64,000 nt of DNA. Source: Balanoglossus misakiensis. Lineage: Eukaryota; Hemichordata. Below the pieces are notes generated by a model. That model saw only the letters and a program-made list of their open reading frames with translations, was not told the origin of the DNA and did no database searches. Positions 24,949 to 36,728 of this stretch are shown in pieces. Numbering within the stretch: position 1 is the stretch's first letter; every line of letters starts with the position of its first letter. Position numbers and translations under genes: made by a program. The DNA is taken from contig CM082577.2 in assembly GCA_040954595.2 (NCBI GenBank), positions 7,874,001-7,938,000 on the forward strand, in the 5' to 3' direction.

Positions 24949-25570
24949 GTTTCCAATGTGATTCGTCTGGCTTTCTTCCTAAGCGATTATATTCCTTAAA
25001 CGTGGTAAAAGTTCGTCATGGAATCATCCAGGGGCACTTCCTCCTTTTCCTCATAGTGAAGCCATCTTTCATAGAGTACCCGGATGGATGAGGTCACACA
25101 GCTCAGGTTACATGAGGTCAATGACCTTAATATAGACCCCGTAAAGTTGTGTTTGGAATTAGAAGTCATGACCATTGCAAATGTTCGTCACGTCTGATTG
25201 CGTACTTATGGTATAAATATTTCTAACAAGTATAACAGCACCAACACGACAGGCGTTATAATGTCAGTACAAATTATAAAAACATATAGGGAAGAATTCA
25301 ACCGACTATAATAACTACGAATCTGAATCCGAAAGCGGGTTTAACTGGTACATGGTGACACTGTGCATGTGGTAAGTGTTGTTGGAGAAGTTTTTTTTTG
25401 CAATGCAGCTGCATGCAGTTCAGTAGCTATTGAACTGCAGCTAGTTACAATGTTGTTGACTATGTAGACTTGAGGGCCGCGTGTTTTACCTCACCTCCAA
25501 CCACATGATGACTGGATGATGTGTTTGTTTCAGTGTGAAATCTAGACCTGTACCCTGTGATATTGTTTTG
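24949..25570. promoter_or_regulatory. Divergent TAB1/LYRM1 promoter region
   Basis: 622 bases separate the two start codons. An inverted repeat AGGTCA-A-TGACCT (25115-25127) is an IR-1 nuclear-receptor-type site. A probable LYRM1 5' exon ends at a strong donor at 25371 (ATGTG/GTAAGT), and the next exon starts at 25534 after TTTGTTTCAG. A small hairpin lies at about 25407-25444 (GCAGTTCA and TGAACTGC). Confidence 0.5.
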
Positions 25571-26599
25571 ATGGCTAGACAAGAGGTGTTGATGGTATAT
25601 CGCCGAATTCTCCGCACTGCACAGAGGTGGGAATCAGTCTCTGGGCTGAAAAGTGATACCGATGCTGAGAAAAAATACATCCAAGATGAAGCTAGGTCAC
25701 TCTTCAGGAGAAACAAGGAGGTGGGCATGTGGCTGTGAGGGAGAGATATGGTGATTGTAGTTCTGTGGCACTGGGAAATTACTGTATATCTAAGTGCCAT
25801 TCTTTGAAATATATATTATTTTAGCACTTGAGATTTTGACGTAATATTTCTATATAAGTATATTCATTTCTCTTGAGTAATTATGACCCTTTTTCTTTTC
25901 TTCAGGTGACAGATCCAGAAGAAATCCAGCTTTGTTTACAGGAAGCAAACACAAGACTTCAACTTGGTAAATCGAAATTCTGAAAATCAAATATTTCATT
26001 TCGTATCAAATACAGAGAGTTGGAACTTATGGGCTTTTGCATAAAGACATATGATCTTTATTCTCTGAGCTTCTTGTAATAATTTTTTAATTCTTCTATT
26101 ACTCAGCGTTACATTACAAGAATCCTTATCCAAGACCAGTAAGTAATTTCCCACACTTTAGTCTTGTCCCTGCCCCATTCCCGCTGCTGGCTGCACTATG
26201 CTAAAGGAGGCTTTCCTTTTGCGTAGCACAGTAGGAATCGGGCAGCGGACCAGACTATTTGTAGACAGACATAGATTTGTGTGGTCTCATGTCCGTTGTG
26301 AAATATATTCCATATAGTTTGCCATACTATACTACACATTACTCATAGACACTGTGTTAACAAGTAATTCGCTCATTTACTAATGCAAAAATTGCTTAAT
26401 TGAAATACACAAAATTGTTTCATTTATTTGGCTATATTTGTTGAAAGTTCAGTGTTTTTATGTATGTGTGTCTCTCTTACAGGTGAACATACCACACATG
26501 GGCCTTCCTCCTTCTGTGGGTAGAGGCAAGAAATTTCAAGACAAACTGAGAAAACAGGGGAAGCCTCTCTACTTGCGCTCGTATGATGAGAATGATTGA
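25571..26599 (+). CDS. LYRM1: LYRM1, LYR-motif protein
   Basis: Exons 25571-25720, 25906-25966, 26107-26138 and 26483-26599 encode 119 residues. Alignment by eye to vertebrate LYRM1 is strong: ARQEVLMVYRRILR at the N-terminus, then DEARSLFRRNKEV, LHYKNPYPRP and the conserved C-terminus PLYLRSYDE. LYR proteins are small, usually mitochondrial, three-helix adaptors that bind acyl carrier protein; LYRM1's own target is poorly defined. The LYR triplet here is VYR. The start was chosen to match the family N-terminus. The preceding exon is open in frame, and an upstream ATG at 25352 would splice in phase (25371 to 25534) and add 20 residues, an alternative N-terminus. Confidence 0.9.
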
Positions 26600-27459
26600 A
26601 GTGGTGGTGGTATCAGATGAGTGACAGTCTGTCTGGCCTTGCAGAGAAAGAGAAAGGAGCTTCCATGCCTGCGGTTTCACTGAGAAACTTTGGTCACAGT
26701 TCCCAGGTCTACATGTCGACAGGACATAGTTGTTTTTTTTGGAAATTTGAGTGGGGGTAATTTAATATTACCTTCTTAACTTTCTCTGTGACTCAGTTGA
26801 AGAGATTCTATGTTTTGAAGAAGAGAGACTGAGCTATGGCCAATAGTTGGCCTTAAATGCATGTTCGACAAACATGCTATACCAGCCACTATAGGAAAAA
26901 CACTTGCTGATGAAAATGTAGTATTCACTTGTCTTTCATGAAGTAGACACTCTCATCATTTATTAAAGAACATGTTTGTTATGTGACTGAAATCGTTGGC
27001 TTGTGGCATATTAAAGCGCCCTCTCGTGGCAGTAATTGTTTTTTGCTTGAATCCGATTTTCTCACATCCCAATCTGATAATAGCCAAAAGTGAGGTAACC
27101 TTCGACCTCACAGCGTATGTTTACTTCTGAGCAGGGACGGACATGCATGTGTAACTGGCATTTAGCAGTAGATGGAAGACACTTACCCGCAAGACACGTT
27201 AAAATTTAACTTGTATCAGCACGATGATAGTATATATACGGAGCTCTAACAGACAATGAATGCATAGTGAGATAGTGCATCACCCTATGTAAATCGAGAG
27301 GTACGAGGTCCCAACACTTGGGCGAAGTTCATAACATAAACCAAACCAAGTTACCTTGGAATTCTGTGACGCGACCAGAAACGGACGTATGATCACGGAT
27401 AACAGAAGGACTGTGAAACAAACCCATGGTGATCACTGTCTAGGATAGAGTTTGCAGTC
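26600..27459. other. LYRM1 3' region and monoamine oxidase promoter
   Basis: This holds the LYRM1 3' UTR and then the 5' flank of the amine oxidase gene. No coding exon, strong repeat or recognised element was seen. Confidence 0.5.
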
Positions 27460-28760
27460 ATGTCGTCAACGGACGGTGCCTTGTGCGACTATGATGTGGT
27501 CATTATCGGCGGTGGTCTCTCCGGATTATCGGCAGCCGACAAACTGAAGAAGGTCGACCCCGAGTGTAAATTGCTAGTGTTGGAAGCCAAAGGTATCCAT
27601 CATGTGTTGTTTCTTGCTGCAGTACTGTAGGTCGATGTTTTTCCTAATGTGGTGTTGTGGTTTTGCCGTCTGACACACAATACCAGATTGTCAAGACACG
27701 AAATTTTTCAAACATTTTTTCTTCTTGTCACAGACAGGCTCGGTGGACGTACTCTTACAGTAGAACTGCAATGTGCTGAAGGCAAGGATAAATGGGATCT
27801 TGGAGGACAGTGGGTTGGCAGGTACTGTATGGGCTTCTTTATTGGTGATGTAATTTGGATACAATGATTTCAACCGTTCAGCATTGTCTATTCAGTTGTT
27901 TTACCTACTACATGTATATATATCAACCTTTAATTAGGGCTGGGTGGAATGTGTACATGTAGAAAGATTTTCAAAGGTTCACGAACTTTTTCAGGACAGA
28001 GTGGGTGTTAATACATCCAGGGTATATGAATTGGGACAACACTGATACAAGCACGTAGAGGAACTAGTTAAGATTATAACCTCCAAGCAGAGACCTACAT
28101 TTGATTGGGGTCATCTAAATTTTAACCAGATTTGAAGTTATGCTGGTAAAATATCAATTAACAGCCAGTAAACTGTATTGTAAGTTAATTAATAGACAAT
28201 TTGGTGACTAACAAGATAGCCTTGTTGGAAACAAAACGTGATAAATATGAAGAAACTGTAGAATTTGATACGGGTAATAAAGAATAGTTTCTGAAGGACC
28301 GACATTGGTCTGAAAAACTATGCTGTGGACTTTGATCACCATAAAATAATTGAAAACCATGTGGATTAAATAACCGTGTATATAACTATACAAATGTGTT
28401 GCCATGGAGAATGTGTCACTGAATATGATATGTGTACTGCATGAAAAGTGCCATGTAGCAGATGAAGACGTGAACTCATAAAAAATTGAATTAAAAAAAT
28501 GCGCAAATTCCATGAGGTGTGAGTACCATCTTTCCTTTTGAATATTTGACTGTTTGTGTTTTGACTTGCAGGGGCCAGCTTCACATACTTAAACTGCTTG
28601 AAGATTTGGGAATAGAGACGTACAGACAGCACACAGAGGGGACCAAATTCATGCAGATTGGCGGCAAGAAAATCCGTCACTATAGATCAAGTATTCCATC
28701 CCTGTCGCTTGTAGCACTGATAGACTTGCAACTGTTTATCAATAAGGTGTGTGTTTATTT

Positions 28761-28823
<63 letters not shown>

Positions 28824-31800
28824 TTTGAATCAGACTCAAGGACCATAGGAATCTGTAAAAATATTAAACATTGTATATACACCCGTGACATGGGTACTAG
28901 AACACAGTCAATTAGTACAATAATCAGTATAGATTATTCCTCCAGTGCCTGCACTGTAAGGAATCTATATATACATGCATATAAAACCGTCTTAACCCTA
29001 ATGCTACTGGGTGTCATACCTGCTTAGAGTGTCAAGTCCCTTGAAATACGTATTTGCAGGTTGAGAAGATGAGAAAACAAGTGCCATTGGAGAATCCAGC
29101 AAAAGCAGCTAAAGCAGTAGAATGGGACAGTATGACAGTGGAATCTTTCAAGAGACAACAGATGTCAACAAAAGGTGAGAGTCTCTATTAAAACCCCACA
29201 TATTTTGTCTGATGGTTTTTTTGTGTGTGTGAATTCAAAAGAACACAACGAATGTGTGTCTGTTTTGTATGTATTTGGCATCAGCACAGCCTTAGGAATT
29301 ATTCAAAATTCTCCATGCTGAAATAATAATTTGAAAGTATAATATGTGTTGATTACAAAAATACTGCCGAAATTAGCAACTAGTTAAAGTGAAAGAGTAA
29401 TCAACTGGATTGAAGGTCACAGTGAATGTACATGTAAGTTTTCATCTTTGTATTCTATATTCTCATCAGCTGCCATGGAAGCTGTGAATGCAGCCATCCG
29501 TATTATCTTTGGTATGGAGTGCTCCGAGATGTCCCTATTGTACTTCCTTCACTACGGCAACGCCAGTGGTGGTTTGTCCAACCTGATTGAAGCGGATGAG
29601 GGTGCCTGCCAGGGTCTCAAGCTTATGGTATGTTGTTAAGATGTGAAAGCTTTACTGTATCTATAGGCTCCACGTTTGTCGATGGAGTATTGCTGCATCT
29701 GTGTGTCTGTGCATTGAAATGCATGGAACTTGCACACCACTCCTGCAAAAAAAACCTTGAATGTGACTCTCATTGCAGGGAGGAGCTCAACAGATTTCGG
29801 AGAAATTGGCCGACGCGATCGGAAGAGATAACGTCATTCTCAGTGAACCAGTCACTGACATCAATCAGGAAGATCCGAGTCTTGTCAAAGTGACCACAGC
29901 CAGTGGCAGATGCGTGTCTGCCAAAAGGGTCATCATCACTGCACCCCCGCATTGTGCAGGTCAGGGGTCATGTTTGTTTGTTGCATGTTCTTTTCTCCAG
30001 TTCTTAGTGTTTTTGTAAGTGAGACAGACTATGTATGTTGTGGACGGAACGAATTCTAGTCGGGACTGGGATTTAAAAAAAAATATCCTGAGTCAATTTG
30101 AAATCCTCTAGAAATTTATTTTTGTCAGCATTATACCGAAAATGTAAAATGGATAATTTTCTTGCACCATTAACATTATTTGAATTTATTCTGATTGTGT
30201 TGAATATTTTGTGTACTTTCAGGTAATATTCGATATCAGCCGTCTCTGCCACTTGACAAGCAATCATTGATTCAAAGGCAGCCTGTGGGTCATACAATCA
30301 AATTTTTAGCAACATACAGCACTGTAAGTAGACAAATAATGAAGAATAAATCATATTGTGCTTTCAGCCAAAATAATTGGGACATTATTGTCAGTCAGTT
30401 TTATTGTTTAATGAACGTTTTGGTGACCTTTTAGTTTAACCTCCCTACAAAGCCCTGGCAGTTTAAATTGTTGAAATGGTTGCATGTCCTATTTACCAAA
30501 CTGTGATAAGTAATTGTGTCCCTTTGATGTCAAAATGTTTAATTTGTCCTCACTATGATAATTAGGGCAGTGAAAACCTGGTTCTACAGCTTTCCAAAAG
30601 CTGCCAAGGGATAGCTGTCTCGGTGCTATCACTAATCGTGGTGCATGCTGGGAAATGATAATCTGTGATCATTCATGGTCAAATAGACCCTTTTCTGGCC
30701 GCCACAATTTTGGAGAAACATATACCCCCTAACATCATTGGTAATTTTTGACAGAAATTTTGGCGGGAGAATGGACAATCTGGAGAGGTGGTGTGTAGCT
30801 ATGGAAATCCTTTACAGGTTGACAGCAGTGGGCCTTTGTGTTTAGTCTATGATGCGACCAGTGGCTATGGCAATCCTGCATTGGTCGGCTTCTTGGGAAA
30901 GTCGAGGCAGTGGAGCAAAATATCAGTAAGTGTGGTAATATGACCTTGAAAAATGTCAACCCCTCTGCTTCATCCAGTTTCCATAAATATAATGTGTACC
31001 TGTATGCTACGAATTAAAAAATTCACTAAAAAATAGTCCACTTTTTCAGTCAAGTCTTTGTATGCATTTAATCTGCAGCCTGAAGAAAGAAAACAAGCTG
31101 TCTTAAATCATCTGTCTCAGTTCTTTGGAAAGATGGCCGCTGAACCGATCGAGTATAGAGACAAGGTGAGAACAAGCTCCCATTTCTTCATCTCTCAGAC
31201 TTAGAAGACATTTGCTTTCTTGGAAGCATCCACACTTTCCATCAGAAATCAAGTGAAGTCAGTCGGATCATCAAGTTCCAGTTTTTATGTGACTGAACGT
31301 TCATCAGCAATATTCAAATACTCTACGTTCATTTGTGGAAGTAACTAATACTATATATGTTTCTCCATCAGTAGTTCTCAAAGGTGACAATTCACATGTT
31401 GTGAAGATGTATCTGATGTAAAAGTTTCAGAATTTTCAGTTTAGCACCAGCTTCCAATAGCTCTTATCTGTATAACACCCACTTTGATCTGTTATTGTCG
31501 TAACATCAAAGATACTGCTATGTACCATGTACACTTAGGTGTTGTTGGTGATTGATAAATTTGGCAATCACCTCAAAGAAAAGAACTTAATGGAATGGAA
31601 ACTAATGGAATTTTTCCCAAACTTTTAAAATTTCCAAGGATTGGGGGGAAGAGCCGTATAATGGTGGATGTCCAGTGAGTGTGATGATGCCTGGAGCCAT
31701 TACTTACTTCCACGATGCACTGAGACAACCTTTCGACAGGTGAGTGACAATTCGGCTCAGCCATGACTGAGGAGAATTCTTTCTTTCTCCAAAAGGTTGC

Positions 31801-32080
31801 TAATTAGTCGGTTCAGGCTGCCAAAATCTTGCATGATCAAATCAATGATTTTGCATGAACATCATGGCATGTAACAAGATGTCTCTCTCTATACACCAAC
31901 TGTGGCACATCATTCCCTGTATATACCTACAGGTTGCACTGGGCAGGCACAGAAACTGCTACAGACGGCCCTGGCTACATGGACGGTGCCGTACAGTCTG
32001 GTCACCGCGCGGCCGACGAGGTGCTAGCCAACCTTAAATCTAATGTTGAAGATGACAGCACTGCCAATATGGCTAAATAA
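27460..32080 (+). CDS. MAO: Flavin monoamine oxidase, isoform a (soluble C-terminus)
   Basis: Eleven phase-consistent exons: 27460-27592, 27734-27821, 28572-28746, 29060-29174, 29470-29627, 29779-29959, 30223-30323, 30755-30925, 31079-31165, 31639-31739 and 31933-32080, encoding 485 residues. The N-terminal dinucleotide-binding motif [14 protein letters not shown] (about 13-26), RLGGRT and GGQWVG are FAD-site hallmarks. NGGC (C414) matches the cysteine that covalently binds FAD in MAO. The family oxidatively deaminates amines to aldehyde, ammonia and hydrogen peroxide. After this Cys, vertebrate MAO has Tyr (one wall of the aromatic cage); here it is Pro415. The last exon gives HWAGTETA...[10 protein letters not shown] with Tyr452 at the second cage position and stops soon after, without a membrane anchor, so this form may be cytosolic. 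AATAAA lies at about 32646. Confidence 0.85.
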
Positions 32081-33351
32081 ATAAGCCAGGTGCTACCGTG
32101 ACAGCATGTACTGTGTGCTAAGTTACTACGATGCAAGACTTGAATCTTTTGCATGTAATCATGTTGTTCTGTGCAAAAAAAAAATGGCATGATTCTTTTA
32201 AAAATTGCATTTTAAAGCCACTGTGATAAGCTTGTTTATACTGAAGACTATTTAGTTGCAATTTAGCACTTGAGTAGTGCAGAGCAAAAACTACATTTTA
32301 CTGTTTCTACCTGCATTGTATGTTTGACATGATAGGACGCCCTCTATAGTATGTCTATAAAAAGTAAAGGTTGCTGAATTCTTGCCACTATGAAATAATC
32401 ATGGAAAACATATGATAATTCATGGACATAAACCTGTAAACCTGTAAAGATTATGAATAATAACCAGTGGCGCACTCTCCATGAATAACATAAACCGGTT
32501 TGACAAATGAAGGATGGATATATTTTCTATTTTCGTATGCTTTCCTACAAATATAATTTATCATTATTAAGGACATGTTATGTGATACTTTTAAAATACA
32601 AAACATTATGACAATATTCCAGTTTTTAGCATTGTGTTTAGTTTTGAATAAATGTGATTATTAATGGTGTAGGTCTCTTCTGTATATTTATACCCATCGT
32701 TTCCCAGTGCAGTTCATGTTACATATACCTGAACTCTTGTGTATCAGTACAATTTCTGTTGTCCTGAATAACATGCGATGGGCAAGAGAGAATGTAGGAT
32801 GTTGACTGATAGTGACTAATGACACATCAGACCTAAAATGGAGTCTGTAGATGGAATACATACCTCTAAAACAGGGATACTTTATGGCTGCTGGTTATAA
32901 CTGAGATAAATACATCAACGCTTTACAGACAACATTCCGAATATTTTATTGCTGAAAATGTATCTATTTTCCAGATTTGAAAATCAAATCAAGTCAAACA
33001 CTTGTAGCAATTAGTAGATAGAAAAGGAAAAAATCTGCATGAACTACCGGTAATAAGTGTTACATTTTTTAATTTTTTTACAGAATTCACTGGGCAGGTA
33101 CGGAAACAGCCAATGTGAGTGTCGGCTTCCTGGATGGTGCCGTTCAATCCGGACGCAGAGCGGCCGTTGAAATCATGTCCGACCTGAGACCACATCTGGT
33201 GACAGACTCCGACAGGGAGATGGCAACGTCAAAACGCAATGTGCTGTGTGAAGAACAATCGGCATGGTTCAGTTCGACCATTCAAATCATGGTTGCCATT
33301 GGATTGGCAGCTGTCGGTTACGTTTTTTACAGAATGAAATGTGTGACGTAA
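27460..33351 (+). CDS. MAO: Flavin monoamine oxidase, isoform b (alternative last exon with C-terminal anchor)
   Basis: This form shares the first ten exons of isoform a and then uses 33084-33351 instead of 31933-32080. Both terminal exons start in the same phase (completing the AG- of an Arg codon) and encode homologous segments (HWAGTETA...DGAVQSG). Length would be 525 residues, about that of vertebrate MAO-A/B. The extra tail ends with a hydrophobic stretch ([15 protein letters not shown]) and basic residues, like the outer-mitochondrial-membrane anchor of MAO. The aromatic-cage Tyr of isoform a is Phe452 here (VGFLDG). The alternatives are a duplicated exon used by mutually exclusive splicing/polyadenylation, or the remnant last exon of a second gene copy. 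No other exons of a second copy were seen between the two. Confidence 0.75.
28754..28826. repeat. (TTTA)n microsatellite in MAO intron 3
   Basis: About 18 units of TTTA/ATTT begin just after the exon 3 donor. The long Tyr/Leu/Phe/Ile open frames over it are artefacts. Confidence 0.95.
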
Positions 33352-36300
33352 ATTAATCACACGGCGAAATCACAATGTTTGGAGACAGGACCAAGTCATT
33401 CATGATGTTGGGATTATTTTTTTAGATTTGACGCGAAAATCTAATGAAAATGGAACAGTCAGCGATAACATACCCGCAATTCGGCAAATATAATGAGCAA
33501 TGATTAATCAAGCTTTCCGTATCTTAAAATTTGCGATACATGTCTAAATAATTGACGTGGGCTCAATGCGACCTCATATATGGACAAAAATCAAGTTGAA
33601 CTTGGACTTCGGAGCCTTACGCTGCCCGAGCAAGGATAACGTGTGCCTTGTGATCAAATAATGGGAAAGTCACCAGCACTCCTAAATCCGTCGCTTCTAG
33701 TATTTGACAGACTTTTTGAATAAACACTCTCCAAATCATGTGATCATCCTGCAATCAGTCTTCAGAACTACACGCTATGTCACCACTTCAGCAGCTTTGT
33801 CGCCGAGATTGGTCATCCACGTCGTAGAAACTGTCAGCTTTTCTATCACATGTCCAAAGATCCAAGCTCTTTCGGTCACTCGATGAGTTGATTTAATCCC
33901 TGACGTCGACCACCACTTCTTTGCATACCTTTGTTCACAGCTGTCACCTGTTCCAAGTCGCGACATACCCACAGCCAAGGTCGTTCGAGCCACTTGTGGT
34001 CGGTACCAGCCCGTAACAAGTGCATCTTGTTTGCATGCTGTCGTTTTGCATCGTGTCATGAAGTAAGATGATATGCGACGCAATTTATTGCCATTCGAAA
34101 ATTTCGATGTCCTACCACTTTCAAATAACGGTACTTTTAACGGGATAAGGACAAAAATGGGTTGAATGGGTTATATTACTGACTATCTCCTAATATTTCT
34201 CTGCTTTGTCTATGGCAAGTATTCGTCCGATATGAAGACTAATAAACGAAATTGTCCATGAACTGCACGCAACTCTCGATTAGCAGAGTGTCAAGTTGTC
34301 TTACAGATGAGGCGCTCTCAAAGCAATTCCACGTTCCATAGATCCTTTTTGGGACAAATCGCCTTGAATAGCCATGCATTTTCTTTAAATTAATACACTT
34401 TTACGTGAAAGCCACTGCATTGGACAACTCAGTGTGGGGAAGCTTTATGAGCTGTATATTACAGATTTTTCCTGTTCAAATCGGTGTCGGGTGCGCGCAG
34501 TAGAGGCAAGCCACGGAAGAGAAAGTTTAACAAGAAATGATGAACTCCAAGCAGAGATCCCCAAGTTTGATATCACCTTGGTTTGTTTGTGTTGCTGCTT
34601 TATTGTGATGCCCCGCCATATAGAACACGGTAAACTGTCTCCTCAGTCGATTGGGCGATAACTCCCAAAAACGACCACCTGTTCTGTCAATACTCTCATT
34701 TACATATGTAAATGATCTCTGACCACACCTCCTTTTTGGGTGTATCTGATATAACCAAAGTCGAAAAAGCGAGAACTTCTGTCGGGGATTTACAGGTAAG
34801 CAGATATGTTCTTTTTTACCAAGAAAATGAATATTGAAAATTGTAGACGAAGTAGACTGTCTGATTGCCCAAAATTGTATGTTCGAGGATGGCCAATTTC
34901 AAATGTTACTGCATTGACTACATCTTAAACGCACACAGTCCTCGATTCATTAAAAAATTCTGCGCGAAATCAGAAAATCAACCCAAGTCAGAGATAAAGT
35001 TTTGGGTACGAGTTCATGTTTACGTTTGATTATTTTGTAATTTTTCAATTGCAATGTGATAATATCACACATTGTATTATCTTTTTTTTCTCGCTCTAGG
35101 CCTACGCCCTGGTCTTTCACTCTAGATAGTCAAGTTTGACAGGTTTTCTTACACTTGTAGTTTTCCTACTGGTACTTAAAAGTTGACAGTTTGCTGTGTA
35201 CATACACAAACAACCAACTCCGAAGGAGAAAACACACGGTTCCTTCCTTCAGTCATACATCGAGCACGCGACGGTGTGGATATATTTCAACTCGCTTCCA
35301 GGTAAGACACGGGCTTTTTTTCTGGCAGTGGACTCGATTTTTGTAACTTGCAGTCGATTTTAATTTTAGCAGTACTTCACATCAACATTATTATTATCAA
35401 CCAACTGTTATGAATTAGGTTCCGTGGGTGCAATTAATTTTCGTGAGTCGTACAGTCATTGAGTCAGATAAAATAATGAAAACCATTATGATATTTATTG
35501 ATATGTCGAGTTTACGTACGAATGACTTCAACTGTTAGCAACTACCGGGATTTCTAGAAAACCATGCGTATGTCGAATTACTGCCAGATGCACGAAAGTT
35601 TGTTGAAAGTTTTTCGTTAAAAAAACACAAACTATCACTGGTGCAACTTTCCGATGAAGGAGGTAAATACTCTTCGTAACTATTGATAAAGCAAACTGCA
35701 AAAAATCCTATTCGACATGATATTTTCAAGTAAAAAGAAGCCAAAACCTGTTTTAACTCTGCTATGTGAGTGGCGGGTTAAGGTTTCTCAACTGGCAACA
35801 ACACTTGGCATTGTTTGAGTTTGGTTTCCATGGATGCACGGTACAGACTGGCACTTCGAATCATGTGAGGAAGTCCAATGGGGATTTCAAGCATTTCATT
35901 CTGACTGCAGTCATGCACAATGTATTGTGTTTACATTGTCAAGGCCGGATGACATTTAGTCAATTTGACGTGAAACATCCACTAAGAAATTAGCTTCATT
36001 GCTATGGGCAAAATCCGGTCTGGTGAATTTCGTCATTTCCTTCTTCATTTCATCCCTTCCATATGAATGCGGTTACGTACATCGAAATGACGGTGTCGTT
36101 CCCACGTACACCGTTTCCCCTTCCCCGAGAGATATGACACCTCTGTATTTTTATATGTTTAACTTTTGAGTCTAGTTGCTAGGACAACATAGAGAGTGGT
36201 AAAACACTGCCACAGCCAAAGCGGCACACCCATGACTGAAAACAACGTTTGAACTTTTTCCTGTAGGCACAAAACCCTAATTGATGTTTAAAGAAAATGG

Positions 36301-36728
36301 GGGCAAAGCACGAAATCTACGTGTAAAGAAACATATATAGCCTAGGGGCCTACATTGTATTTATCGAGAAAAAATAAAGATAATTTTTAGGAAAGTGTAA
36401 AGCTGACATCATTGCACATCACACAAAAATGGAGCAAGGCAATCTGAGTGTGTGTTTTTTAATTTACGAAGAGGCATCCGTTTTCATGTTATTTACAAGT
36501 ATTCTTTCCAAATATTTTAATAACAAGTTAAGTACAGCACCAAAAGTTCGAAACCTCGCAAAAATGTTTCTCGAAGATATTGGAAGTAGGGTTCATGATG
36601 TCAGCCGTGTAAACCATCGCGACCAAAGAATGTGAGGGTGTCTAAGTGAGCGCACCTTGATAGATACTTCACTTATTTTTACATCTGATTTCACAGCTAC
36701 TGGGTGTGCTACAGGTATCTCTGACACA
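33352..36728. other. Intergenic region between MAO and the Ly6-like gene
   Basis: About 3.4 kb without a convincing coding exon. Possible non-coding 5' exons of the Ly6 gene end at donors near 34794 (TTACAG/GTAAGC) and 35301 (TTCCAG/GTAAGA). An acceptor TTTCACAG at 36696 begins the exon that holds the Ly6 start codon. Confidence 0.45.

Noticed and set aside
25407-25444. Short hairpin sharing GCAGTTCAGTAGCT with position about 60385
   Set aside because: Only 14 bases shared; too little to define a repeat family or regulatory element.
28749-29027. Repetitive Leu/Phe/Ile/Tyr peptide resembling a membrane protein
   Set aside because: Translation of the (TTTA)n microsatellite in a MAO intron.
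33084-33351. Possible start of a second monoamine oxidase gene
   Set aside because: Only a last-exon homologue is present with no upstream exons between 32080 and 33084, so an alternative terminal exon fits better.
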